Positions 34,021 through 45,200 of a stretch of DNA of 64,000 bases are shown here, in pieces. Made by a program: the position numbers and the translations under genes. This DNA is from Puccinellia tenuiflora (lineage: Eukaryota; Streptophyta; Magnoliopsida; Poales; Poaceae), in the NCBI GenBank assembly GCA_012064385.1, contig QRDG01000401.1, positions 63,493-127,492 on the forward strand, given 5' to 3'. The notes beneath the pieces are model-generated. The model was not told where the DNA came from, did not search any database, and saw nothing but the letters and a program-made list of their open reading frames with translations. How positions within the stretch are numbered: the first letter of the stretch is position 1; each line of letters starts with the position of its first letter.

Positions 34021-35083
34021 TGTCGGCACAGTGGAAACCAGGGTACCACGGGCCGGCCTGCCAGGGCCCACAAGATTCTTTGGATGATTTTCGCTAAGGA
34101 CCAGGCTCTCCAAGCCTGGCGAGCCTCGCGAGGGTATTCCCCTCGCGAGGGGTCTTTTCTCCTCGCCGAGGATTCTCTCTCTTGGCGAGGGATCGCAACT
34201 CGACAAGGTGTCTCCGACGCCACCCGCAGTTCTGCTAAGGACCAAGCCGAAGGGCTCGGCGAGGTTTTTCGCCTCGCCGAGGCTCCTTCCTCATGAAGCC
34301 ATCCCTGCCTCCGCGGCAGAGCGCACATGGGCTCTGTGCCATGTGCAGAGTGACGCGCGCGCCTGCGCGCGATGACGACGACGCCGCAGTTGCCGTTCCC
34401 ATGTATAAAGGAGTCAACAAAGCAGCACCAAGCAAAGCGGACAACGAGTATTGCCACTTCGGTGATAAGGGAACCGTCTGCAGCTACGTTCCAAGGGCGA
34501 CGTCACCATGGGACCCGTTCCGCCTCCGCAGCGCCAGCCCGCCGCCCGTTGGACGGTGGCCTTTTCTAGCTTTGGTGACGCCGTCCCTGCCCTGGACCGC
34601 GTCCATGGCCTTCACCTTTTCTGGTGGACTTCACCTTTATGGTGCACCGCGCCTCCTCCTTCGTCGCCGTGTGGTAACCCTTCCCGCCCAAATGTTTGGG
34701 CGGAAGAAGTCCGAGACGCCTATAAAAGGAGAAGGGGCGCGCCCAAGCAAAGGGGTGGGATTCGGAATCTGGGAGCTTAGACCAAACCCTAGACCTGAAG
34801 ACTAGCAAGTAGCCATTGTTAGCCACCTCGATCTCGACAAGCTCTCCTTGTACTGTGAACTCTCCAAGCAGTGCAATACACCAAAGCAGGACGTAGGGGT
34901 TTTACCTCCACAAGAGGGCCCTGAACCTGGGTAAGACCGAGTGTTCCATCTCTGCAGTGCTGTCCCGCAGCGAGTCCGACGAGCACCGTCGCCGGAGCAC
35001 GTTGAGGGTTGTTTGATTCCGTGTTCAGCCCCTTACTCGATCCTCCTCGAGACACACCCAGTTCCTGTGACAGTTCTCCGACA
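34021..35083 (+). repeat. 5-prime LTR of the Tat-type element
   Basis: 1063 bp, TGTCGG...CCGACA, collinear with 46179-47243. It carries several GCCTCGCCGAGG and CCTCGCGAGG palindromic segments near its left end, and a TATA box at 34721. Confidence 0.93.
34721..34728 (+). promoter_or_regulatory. LTR TATA box
   Basis: TATAAAAG in a GC-rich context, about 360 bp before the LTR end. The same box is conserved in the other LTR at 46878-46885. It is the likely core promoter for the genomic transcript. Confidence 0.7.
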
Positions 35084-35084
35084 T

Positions 35085-35103
35085 TTGGCGCGCCAGGTAG
35101 GGG
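35085..35103 (+). other. Primer-binding site of the Tat-type element
   Basis: TTGGCGCGCCAGGTAGGGG starts one base after the LTR end. It has the form of the complement of a tRNA 3-prime end with CCA; I did not assign the tRNA. Confidence 0.7.
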
Positions 35104-35134
35104 GCTGAGGCGCATCTTCAACCTCGACGCAGCC

Positions 35135-37551
35135 ATGGCCGGCCCTTCTCGCGCCGAACGACTCGCTCGCCGGACGGCCAGCGCCGCCACCGCTCCTCCT
35201 GCTGGCAACCCGCGCGGCCGCCCGCGCGGGAGCGCCGCTCCGACGCGCCGCGCCGACCCCGAGCCCCGCGTCGAGCACCCGGAGGACGACGACATCGACC
35301 ACGCTGAGGACGACCTCGGCGAAGAGGAGGCCTCCTTCCTGCACCCGTCGCGGGACCGTACTGCCTCCTCGCTGGGCCGCCCTGCGCCCAGCCCGGCGAC
35401 TGCACTTCTCATGGCGCAGGAGCTGCTGCAGTACCGTCCCACGCCGGAGGCTCAGGAGGCCTGGCTCAACCGCGTCTCCGAACTCATCAGCGCCGCTCGC
35501 GCCGCCGCACCTGCACCGTCTCGTTCCCTGGTTCCTTCTGCGCTCGTGGGGGACGTGGCGCACGGCGCACCTCCCGCGCCTCCTCGTCAGCCCGCGCCCA
35601 CTCCAGCTCCACCGGTTCCACCGCAACCTGCTCCAGCGGGGCCCCTCCTCGCGACGGCCGCGCTGCATCGCACGCATCATCGCCGCACGACTGCCAAATC
35701 ATGCAGCGGGCCCCTGAGGACGCACGCGTGAGCATCGAGCGCGGGCAGGAACGCCGCAACCGCGCCATCCAGGACGTCGCCACCGTCGGGCGTCACCTTC
35801 GCGCCACCCTCGCCAGCGGCACGGTCACCTACGGCACGACAGTTGCATTCACTCGCAGCCTCCGTCGCGTCGTCTGGCCGGTCAAGTTCAGGCCAGACCT
35901 CCCTTCGCGCTACGACGGCAAGAACAACCCCCTGGAGTTCCTGCAGCTCTACACTCTGGCCATCCAGGCCCCCGGGGGCAATGACAGGGTCATGGCGAAC
36001 TGGTTCCCCATGGCCCTCAAGGACTCCGCGTCCTCATGGCTCACCAACCTCCCCGCCGAGTCCATCAACACCTGGGAGGAGCTATGCCGGTGCTTCGTCG
36101 CCAACTTCAAGGGCACGTACGAGCGCGGCCTCACCTACAACGACCTCCGCGCTGTGCGTCAGAAGCCCGGCGAGACCCTCCGCAAGTACATCCAGCGCTT
36201 CAGCCAAGTGCGCAATAAGATCCCCAACGCCACCGACGCACAGATCATTTCGGCCTTCCAGTCTGGGGTCACAGATGTGCGGATGCTCGAGAAGCTTGGC
36301 ATCCATGACAACATCACCACCGTCGTCAAGCTTTTCGACTTGGCAGACAAGTGCGCCAAGGCTGAAGAGGGCCGCTTGTTTGTCAAAAATGAGCCAGGGG
36401 ACCCCACCAAGGGGTCCAAGAAGAAGAAATCCTCCGAGAAGCGCAAGACTACTGCGGTCCTCGTGGCAGAGCCCGACGCCAAGCAGCCTCGCCAAGCTGC
36501 CACTCCAGTCGCAGGACCTGAGAAGAAGGATGATCGTCCCTTCTGCATCTACCACAACAGGCATTCTCATGCCACCGAGGACTACTACGACCTCAAGAGG
36601 CTTCGCGAGGCTCGCGAGGCAAACGGAGGCCGCGGAGGCCGCTGCGGCCGCGGGGGGCGACGCTGGAACAACAACTACAACGACAACTACCAGCAGAACC
36701 CCCGGGACAATGCCGTACAGCCCGCGAACGACAACCTGCCTGCCGAGACCGACGAGGGCTACCCGGTGCCTCGCGGGGCCGCTTGCATCCTCGGCGGGGC
36801 TCAGGCCCCTCGCTCCAACCGCCACTTCAAGCAACTTGCTTGCGAGGTCGCGGCAGCCCTTCCTGGAGTCGAGGCCTCCCGCCCCCTCAAGTGGTCCCAG
36901 TGCCCCATTACCTTCGACTCCAGCGACCACCCCAAGTCCACCTCGACTGTTGGCACCATCCCGCTGGTCTGCACCCCCACCATCAACAACATCGCCGTCT
37001 CTAAGACACTCATTGATGGGGGTGCCGGCCTCAACGTCATCTCCGTCGAGACATTCGAGAAGCTGCAGGTGCCCTACGAGCGGCTCATGCCCACCAGGCC
37101 CTTCTCGGGAGTGACAGAGGGTCTTACCACCCCTTTGGGGCAGGTGAGACTCGCCGTCACTTTCGGCACCCAGGCCAACTACCGCACCGAGCTGATCGAC
37201 TTCGACGTCGCGCACATCGGCCTGCCCTACAACGCCATCCTCGGCTACCCCGCCCTCGCCAAGTTCATGGCGGTGACCCACCACGCCTACAACCTCGTCA
37301 AGCTCCCAGGCTCGGGTGGCACCATTGTCATCTGCGGCGTGGTCTCGGACGCCCTGTACGCTGCGCAAGCGGCCTACAAGGCTGTCGCGGTGGCGTCACC
37401 TGCTGATGAGGACGAGGATCCCTTGCCGAGGCCCCCCGCGAAGAAGAAGCAGCTGTTCTCTCAGGAGAAGGCCGCGACAAAGCAAGTGCCTCTTGAGGCA
37501 AACGGCTCGGGGGCTAGCATCACCATCGGCGCCAACCTGCCTCCCAAATAG
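35135..37551 (+). pseudogene. gag-protease of the Tat-type element, frameshifted
   Basis: It starts at the ATG at 35135 (MAGPSRAERL) with a Pro/Ala-rich, acidic N-terminal part. The frame must shift near 35636-35700 to continue in the frame starting at 35701. There a retrotransposon gag domain follows (FRPDLPSRYDGKNNP, DSASSWLTNL, LRKYIQRFSQVRNK), then a Lys-rich segment and a zinc-knuckle-like CIYHNRHSHATEDYYDLK, in which the usual last Cys is Tyr (codon 36583-36585). After a Gly/Asn/Arg stretch comes an aspartic protease with LIDGGAGLNV as active site. It ends at TAG 37549-37551. The DGG(A/S)G form of the protease motif is usual in this branch. The single-base shift and the lost ligand indicate a dead copy. 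Confidence 0.85.
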
Positions 37552-37598
37552 GAAAGCGCGCTCGTCGCCTTCCTCAGGGCAAACTCTGACATGTTCGC
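37552..37598 (+). other. Junction between protease and reverse transcriptase
   Basis: Reading on in the gag-protease frame beyond the TAG at 37549-37551 gives a recognisable pol N-terminal segment for about 45 codons (to about 37690). The frame must then shift to enter the reverse transcriptase frame. The TAG may therefore be an added lesion or a natural recoding site. Confidence 0.5.
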
Positions 37599-39719
37599 AT
37601 GGACACCGTCAGATATGTCCGGAGTACCGAGGGAGGTGATCGAGCACCACTTAGCCGTGTGTCCAAGCGCACGCCCCGTCAAGCAAAAGCGCGGCGCCAG
37701 GCGCCAGAGAAGCAAAACTTCATCATCAAGGAAGTAGACAAGCTGAAGAAGGCCAGCATCATCAAGGAAGTGGTCCACCCCACTTGGCTCTCCAACGGTG
37801 TGGTCGTCCCCAAGCACACCGGAGGAAGCCGCCTCTACATCGACTTCACCGACCTCAACAAGGCCTGCCCCAAGGACCCCTATCCCCTCCCGAGGATCGA
37901 CCAGATCGTGGACTCCACCGCCGGCTGCGCACTCCTCTGTTTTCTAGATGCCTTCTCTGGTTACCACCAGATCAAGATGGCGAAGGAAGACGAAGAGAAG
38001 ACAGCATTTCTCACCCCTTGTGGTGTGTTCTGCTACGTCTGCATGCCCTTCGGCCTGAAGAACGCCGGCGCCACTTTCCAGCACCTCATGAGGATCGCCT
38101 TGGGGGCTCAAATGGGGAGGAATGCAGAGGCCTACGTCGATGACATCGTCGTCAAGACCCGCGAGAAGGACACGCTCATCCAGGACCTCGAGGAGACCTT
38201 TGCCAACCTGCGCAAGGTCAACATCAAGCTGAACCCCGCCAAGTGTGTCTTCGGGGTCCCTTCAGGCAAGCTCCTCGGGTTCCTGGTGTCCCACCGCGGC
38301 ATCGAGGCCAACCCCGACAAGATCAAGGCCATAGAGCAGATGCAGCCTCCTCGTCGCCTCAAGGACATGCAACGCCTAGTGGGATGTATGGCCAGCCTGG
38401 GCCTTTTCATCTCCAAGTTTGGCGAGAGGGCGCTGCCATTTTTCAAGATCATGAAGAGGTCCGGTCCCTTCAAGTGGACCCCTGAAGCAGCAAAGGCCTT
38501 CGAGGACCTGAAGAAATACCTGGCGAGCCCACCCATCATGGTCGCCCCACGCCCTCGCGAGCCTCTGAAGCTGTATCTTGCAGCCACTCCTCAGACGGCG
38601 AGCGCATTCTTGGTGGCGGAAAGGGAAGAGCCAGTCCTCGCCAAGCAGACCTCTGCCTCGCCAAGCCCAGAACCCCCCGACAAGGAGGCACCCTCGTCGA
38701 GCATCCAGCCTCCTATCGAGCCTCCCCAAGTGGGGCCTCAAGAAACCCTCGTCGAGGACTCCACCGAGCCTGGAGAGGAGTCAGCCGCTGCCACGCCAAC
38801 GACTACCCTCGTCGAGCATCCCGTGTACTTCGTCAGCACAGTACTGCGGGACGCTCGCGAGCGCTACCCCATGCAGCAAAAGCTCCTCTTCTCGCTCCTC
38901 ATCGCCTCCAGGAAACTGCGCCACTACTTCCAGGGCCACCCCATCAAGGTGGTCACCTCATATCCCCTGGAGCAGGTCCTGTGCAACCCAAACGCGACAG
39001 ATCGCGTCGCAAGCTGGGGCATAGAGCTACAACCCTTCGAGCTGGAGTTTAACACCACCAGGGTCATCAAGGGCAGGGCGCTGGCTGATTTCATGGCCGA
39101 GTGGACGGACACGCATGAAGAAGAGCCTCAAGAGGAGGAGGTTACAACCTCAGGAGGGACGACACCAAGCCACTGGACCATGCACTTCGACGGCGCCTTC
39201 GCGGCCAGGAGTGCAGGAGCTGGTGCCGTCCTCACCTCACCGACAGGCGACAAGCTCTACTACGCCGTCCAACAGTGCTTTAAGGACAATGACAAGGTCT
39301 CCAACAACATTGCTGAATATGAAGGCCTCCTCGCCGGGCTCAGAGCCGCCATCGCCCTCGGCATCAAGTACATCCTCATCAAGGGCGACTCCCAGCTCCT
39401 CGTCAACTTCTCCAACAAAAGCTACACGCCTAAGGACACCTACATGGTGGCCTACCTTGAAGAGGTACGCAAGCTGGAGAAGCACTTCAGGGGCATGGAG
39501 CTCAAGCACATCCCGCGAGCAGAAAACCAAGAGGCAGACGAAATTGCTCGGCGAGCAGCAAGAAGAGAAGCCAGAAACCTGGAGTGTTCGAGGAGAGACT
39601 CACCAAGGCCTCGGTCAAGCAGCCTGTGGTCAACATCAGCATCGACGAGGAGCTCCCACCTGCCCCACCGAGCGGAGCACCAAACTGTGGGTTGCCCTCG
39701 GGCGATCGCTTGCTGCTGA
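37599..39719 (+). pseudogene. Reverse transcriptase-RNase H of the Tat-type element
   Basis: Only the part from about 37693 is in the true pol frame; the first 30 or so codons are out of frame. Reverse transcriptase motifs in order: SRLYIDFTDLNKACPKD, LLCFLDAFSGYHQI (first catalytic Asp), FGLKNAGATFQ, EAYVDDIVVK (catalytic YVDD near residue 180), then the connection and thumb region. A first RNase H-like connection domain is followed by a second RNase H with HFDGAFAA, NIAEYEGLLAGL, IKGDSQLLV and NQEADEIARR, giving the D-E-D-D set. A one-base loss near 39575-39583 shifts the frame, and the last 50 or so codons up to 39719 are out of frame. All catalytic residues are retained. Confidence 0.87.
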
Positions 39720-40978
39720 CCCTGGTACGACAAGACACTGGTTGGATCGACGAGATCAAGAACTACCTGCAGAATCGAGCCCTCCCCGAAGACGACGCAG
39801 AGGCCGAGAGAATTGCTCGCCAGGCCAAGTACTACTGCCTCCACGACGGAGACCTGTACCGCAAGCGACCCAATGGGGTTGCGCTTCGGTGCGTCCCTGC
39901 CGAGGAAGGCCGCCAGCTTATCAACGACATCCACAGCGGCGAGTGCGGCCACCACTCTTCCTCGCGCACCATTGCAGGCAAGGTCTTCCGGAGTGGCTTC
40001 TACTGGCCCTCAGTGCTTCAAGATGCCGCCGAAATCGTCCAGTCCTGCGACGCATGCCAATTCCACGCCAAGCAAATCCACCAGCCCGCGCAAGGACTCC
40101 AGACGATCCCGCTCTCCTGGCCATTCGCGGTCTGGGGGCTGGACCTGCTGGGACCCTTCCCGCGAGCGCTCGGGGGCTACCGCTATCTCTACGTCGCCAT
40201 CGACAAATTCACCAAGTGGCCTGAGGTGGAACCCGTGTGCACCATTCCGGCGAAATCGGCGGTAAAATTCATAAGGAGCCTGGTCTGCCGCTTCGGCGTG
40301 CCCAACCGCATCATCACCGACAATGGCTCACAATTCATCAGCGGCGCCTTCAAGTCCTACAGCGGCAGCATCGGTACCCAAATTTGCTATGCCTCGGTGG
40401 CGCACCCACGAAGCAATGGGCAGGCCGAGCGAGCCAACGCCGAGGTGCTCAAGGGCCTCAAGACGAGAAGCTTCAACCGCCTCAAGGCCAGCGGCAAGCA
40501 CTGGATCGATGAGCTCCCCTCGGTGCTCTGGTCCATCCGCACCACGCCAACGAAGCCAACTGGTGAGACGCCGTTCTCCCTCGTCTATGGCGCTGAAGCC
40601 GTCCTCCCCAGCGAGATCACCCATGGCTCTCTGCGAGTCCTGGCCTTCAAGGAGGCTGAGGTGGACGAACTCCGCAACGACGACCTGCTGCTGCTCGAAG
40701 GGCTCCGCCGCAATGCGGCCCTGAGAGCGGCAAGGTACCAGCAAGACCTCCGTCGCTACCACAGCCGCCACATCCGCCCACGCACTCTCAAAGCAGGAGA
40801 CCTCGTCCTGAGGAGAATCCTCTCCAGGGCAGGCCTCCACAAGCTCTCACCAATGTGGGAAGGCCCCTACAGAGTCGTGCACATCGCCAGGCCTGGCTCC
40901 GCGTGGCTCGAGACGGAGGACGGCATTCCTGTCGCCAACCCCTGGAACATCCAGCACTTGCGCAAGTTCTACCCCTGA
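39584..40978 (+). CDS. Integrase of the Tat-type element
   Basis: This is the continuation of pol after the frame shift near 39580; the ATG at 39584 is internal and not a real start. It contains the HHCC zinc finger (GHHSSSRTIAG ... SCDACQFHAKQ), the integrase core with WGLDLLGPFPR, IITDNGSQF and HPRSNGQAERAN (catalytic D, D, E), the GKHWIDELPSVLW and GETPFSLVYG motifs, and a C-terminal DNA-binding part ending at the stop at 40976-40978. The domain itself is uninterrupted, but it is cut from the rest of pol by the shift. Confidence 0.88.
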   Translation: MFEERLTKASVKQPVVNISIDEELPPAPPSGAPNCGLPSGDRLLLTLVRQDTGWIDEIKNYLQNRALPEDDAEAERIARQAKYYCLHDGDLYRKRPNGVALRCVPAEEGRQLINDIHSGECGHHSSSRTIAGKVFRSGFYWPSVLQDAAEIVQSCDACQFHAKQIHQPAQGLQTIPLSWPFAVWGLDLLGPFPRALGGYRYLYVAIDKFTKWPEVEPVCTIPAKSAVKFIRSLVCRFGVPNRIITDNGSQFISGAFKSYSGSIGTQICYASVAHPRSNGQAERANAEVLKGLKTRSFNRLKASGKHWIDELPSVLWSIRTTPTKPTGETPFSLVYGAEAVLPSEITHGSLRVLAFKEAEVDELRNDDLLLLEGLRRNAALRAARYQQDLRRYHSRHIRPRTLKAGDLVLRRILSRAGLHKLSPMWEGPYRVVHIARPGSAWLETEDGIPVANPWNIQHLRKFYP

Positions 40979-42249
40979 TCGCCCTCGGCGAGCAACTTTT
41001 TGCGTCAAGGGAGAGCCACGCGCCATCATCCTCCACGAGGAAAAACTTCGGGCTCCCCTCTCTACTATACGTGCCGCGGGCCGTTCGAGAAGACTCCCAA
41101 GCCATCACGCCTCGGCGAGGTAACCTCTTCAGGCACCATGCCTTGGTGTGGTGGATCCCCATGCCCAGCCATGGTGGACCGCAGGCTCTACAAGCCACCC
41201 CCGCATAGGGGCCCCCTCTGAGCTCTCTCTACATGCGTCGCCACGAGCACACCCCCTCGAGAGTTTCAGCCACAGCATGTGGAACCCCATGCCTGACATG
41301 GTGGACTTCTTGTGTTTCTGGCCACGCCAGTGTAATGAACATCTATTTCAGGTCATTTTGAACCTTTGCGCATCGCGCCAGCATATTTTGTGGCTTCGGT
41401 AAGCTGTTATGGTATTGCTGTTTATTTCTCGCTCGTATGATCCATCATGTGTATCTCGCGAGCGGGGGCTATCATGGTGCCATGCCACGAGAGCATCCCG
41501 GCAGCGCCTCAAACACAAGGGATCCGAGCTCTGAACTCACGGACCAGCCTTCATGCATGTCAACTCCCAAGGAGCTCTGAACTCATGAGCCGACTCCCGT
41601 GCACGTCAACTCACCAAGGACCTTGGTGCCTGTTCTCCTCGCGAGACACCCATGAAGGAACCTACGAGCACGCATAAGTTATCTAGCTATGTATCGCTTG
41701 TGGGTACGCCTATCTGTCAAAACGCAGGAAAACAGGTCCAAAGTGAGCGCCAGGAACCAACACCCTCTCCAAGGCAAAAACATCTCGCCAGGGAACCAAC
41801 ACCCTCTCCAAGGCAAAAACATCTCGCCAGGGAGCCAACACCCTCTCCAAGGCAGAATGCCTCGCTAAGCTAAGTACAAACACTTGGTCAAATTTCCTCT
41901 TGCTGGTTTTTGCCCCTCGAGTCTCTTTTCTCTCTCCTACGCCTCATGGGCTGCTTGCACGTCAAAGGGGGGCCCCAAGCATCGCGCTTCGAGGAGCTCT
42001 TACTTCTTGAGGCCTCACACACCCCCCGGCCTTGTGGAGCCCTGACTCTCACATACCGAAGCGGCGGTGGTGTAGTGCTAAGAGAGGGTCCTAAGACGCA
42101 GAGCGAAAAAGACATGAAAAGGAAAGACAAAGGCCTCCCGAGGGACATTCACAAGCACACTCCAATATAACTTGACAAGTTCTTACAAGGGTTACAACCA
42201 AAATGAATGCTAAGCTAGTCTGTGCCTCTGCACGCCCAGATGCAGGAGT
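40979..42249 (+). other. Spacer between integrase and antisense gene
   Basis: About 1.3 kb without a convincing gene. It contains a 39-bp tandem repeat at 41753-41869 and ends near the 3-prime end of the antisense gene, so the two transcription units of the element converge here. Confidence 0.6.
41753..41869. repeat. 39-bp tandem repeat, three copies
   Basis: The unit GGAACCAACACCCTCTCCAA followed by GGCAAAAACATCTCGCCAG begins at 41753, 41792 and 41831. The third copy has GGAGCC and a diverged end. The period of 39 keeps a reading frame (13 codons), but no gene is supported. Confidence 0.85.
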
Positions 42250-45200
42250 TCAGGCCGTCGCGCCCCCCGAGGTGCCTGCCTTGTCCACGGCGGTCTCCGC
42301 CTCCTCTTCCAGAGCATCCTCCTCGTCGTCTCCTTCGATCACGACTTGGTCGAATTTCTTGGCGAACGCGATGGCGGCCTGCGTGGCGGTCTCCCGCGCC
42401 TTGTTGCTGATGGCGCGCGGCGGTGCCATCACGTCCTTAAGGTCAAGTGAGGGCTGGAGCCTCACGAGGTTGCTGAAGATGTTGGTGACGGCAACGACAA
42501 GGAGCTCGCGGCTCTCCTCCACGACGCGCTCGTCAAAACCCTTCGCGACCCCTTCAAGCCTCCCGAGGAATTGCTCGAAGAAGTACGAATACGTGGTTTC
42601 ATCGTCGGTCGCTGCGGAGAAGGAGGGGACGTCGATCCTCAGATCGTCCCCGACCGCATGCGCACGGCTCACCAAGCTTTGAAGAATACTCTGGCGCTGG
42701 CGCGTCATGGACCGGCCTACCTGGCGTTGGTCCCGTGCTTGCTCCGCCAGAGCTGCGGCCGGCCCCACCTGCTGCCGGAGCTCCTCCAGGTCTCTCTCCA
42801 GGGCGATGGCGTTCCCCTCCGCGTGAGCCTGGGCCTCCCGGGAGACCTCGAGGCAAGAGGTCAACCGCTTCTCCAGCTGCTCGAGCTCCTTGATGCGATT
42901 TTTGAACTCCTTGCGCTTGGACTTGAAGCGGTCCTCCTGCTTCGTGGCCTTCTCGTCATATTCTTTGGCGAGACTCTCGCGGATGAGCTTGACCTTGAGG
43001 TCGGCCTCTTCTTGGAGCCTCTTCCGCTCCGCCGCGAGGTTGGCTTCGTCCTTGGCCACCCGGCCCTCGCGCTCTTGCAGCTGCCCCTCGCGGGTGGCCT
43101 GGTCCTTCTCGAGCAGCTGGACCTGCTCCTCGCGCCTGTGCAGCTCCTTCTCGCGGAGGGAGAGCTCCTCCTCGCGCCGCATCAGCTCTGCTTCGCGGGG
43201 CACCAGCTGCCCCTCGCGGGCATGTAGCAGCTCGCGGAGCTCCTTCAGGCTGGCCCTTGCGACCTCGGAGTCAACAGCAAACTTCTGCTCCGCGGCCGCT
43301 AGCTCGTCATGTTTGGAGGCGGTCTCCACCTCGAGCGCTTCCCTGGCGGCGTCGAGCTCGTCCATCACCTCCTGCGCCTCCCGCTTGACGCTGTCGCGGG
43401 TCTCTTTGGCGAAGCGGAGGGCCTCCTGGCGCTCCGCCTGGGCCGCCGCGTCCTGTCGGCGGCACATCTCCACCCTCTCGTGAAGAAGGGTCCAGGCCTC
43501 GCCGAGCCTTGCCCTTTCCTCCGCCAGGGCGTTTTCTTCCTCGGCGAGCTGCTCCTCCAGCCCGTCGAGCGCCTGCCGCGCCTGGTTGAGGACGATCCGG
43601 CGATGAATTGCTTGGCGCCACGGCTCCTGCAGCGCCAAGGCTCCCGCACTACCGCTGGGTGCGGAGTCCTCGATCCTCATCGAGGTGCCCGGGGCCTCCT
43701 GCCTCGGGCCCACGACTGCCTCCGGTGCGGCTCGGGGGCTTGTGCGGGCGCCTCCCTCGACGCTCGCTTCGGTCGCCCTCTCGTGCTCAGCTCCAGCGCC
43801 GGTGGGCTCCGGAGGTACCTCCGCCTCCTGCTCCTCAGGGGCGCCTCCGGCCCCCTCTACGACGGCCACGTCCGCCGCGGCCTCGGGCGCATCGGCTCCT
43901 TGTGGGGGAGCCTCCCCCTCCGTTGGGGGCGGCTCCATGACGATCTCCTCGTCCATCCTCTCCTCCTCCGTCTCGGTCTGGACGGGAGGAGTGGCCGTCC
44001 TTGTTGGCGACGGCGGTGCCACCTCTTCTACCACCTCCTCCGTGCGGTTCTCGACCGCGGGAGGAGTCGCCGCTCGGGCCGAGGACGGCGTCACCTCTTC
44101 GGTCACCTCCTCCTCGCGGTGCTCCACCGCGGGGGGAGTGGCTGCGCGAACTGGCGATGGCGTGGCCTCCTCAACCACCACCACCTCCGCGCGGTGCTCG
44201 ACCGCGAGAGGGATAGCTGCCTGCTGTGGCTCACCAGTCGAGGGCGTCTCTGCGACGACGCTGGTGGTCTCTCCAGCCTTGCATAGCCGCCGCCTCTTTG
44301 GCTCCGCAGGTCGCCTAAAAGGAAGACAAGTTGTAGATCCTTCAAGGGGATTTTCTCAGAAACAGAATGCTAAGGGAAAAAGGAAAGAATCAAAGGCTTA
44401 CTCATCGGCCATCACCCACACCCTTTTCTTCGCCTTGGGCGGCTGGGTGTTGCTTGCTCAGGCCTCCTCCCGAGCCGCCCCTGTCTCCGCGCGAGGAGTG
44501 TTTCTCGCGGTTGCGGCCCTCTTGTCGTGGACGGCCTTGGAGCGGGGTTCGCAACGCCCTCCCCCGCCGCCGCTCGTCCCCTCCTCCTCTTCGACGCGCT
44601 GGGAGCGGGCAACGTGGAAGGCATCCTCCTCGTCGCTGGAGGAGAGTACCTGGAAGTCCACTTCAGCAGGAACGCTCCTTGAGGAGCCGGCATCCTCACC
44701 GACGGGGTCGGTTCCCCTCGAGGCCTCGTCCTCGCCGAGGGGGTCCTCGTCTCTCGAGGCCTCTTCCTCAACAGACTCCTCGGCCTCCTCAGGCTCCGGA
44801 GGCTCGTCCATATACTCCGGCTCCGCCGCCCACGGGTTAGGGCGAGGCCCGCGGTGCCCCGCGGGCACAATTCCCCACTCGTCGAACGTGGGCATGCACG
44901 CGCGCTGCTCCACGATGCTTTCCTCGGCGAAGCAGATGAGTGGTTTGGCCTCCTCCTTGGTGGGGGACGGGACCTCCGACGTCGCGAAGAGGACGCCCAT
45001 GATCTGGCGTAGTACCTCAGGCGCGAAGCCATCCTTGCTCAGACGCATTGCGTCCCCCTTGCCGTCGTACCGCCACACCGGCTCGGCGTGCAGCTGGAGG
45101 GGGGCGATGCGGCGCCTGGTGAAGTCTTTTGCCACCATCTGGCCGGTGACCCCTGCCACGCGCATGCGTCGGATGCACTCATACACCGCGTCAAGCCTCG

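Noticed and set aside
35843..37114. 423-codon Ser/Pro/Thr-rich plus frame
   Set aside because: A second frame of the gag region; low complexity composition results from codon bias of the real frame.
36082..37368. 428-codon minus-strand frame over gag-protease
   Set aside because: It lies wholly opposite the clear gag-protease coding sequence and has no domain; a GC shadow.
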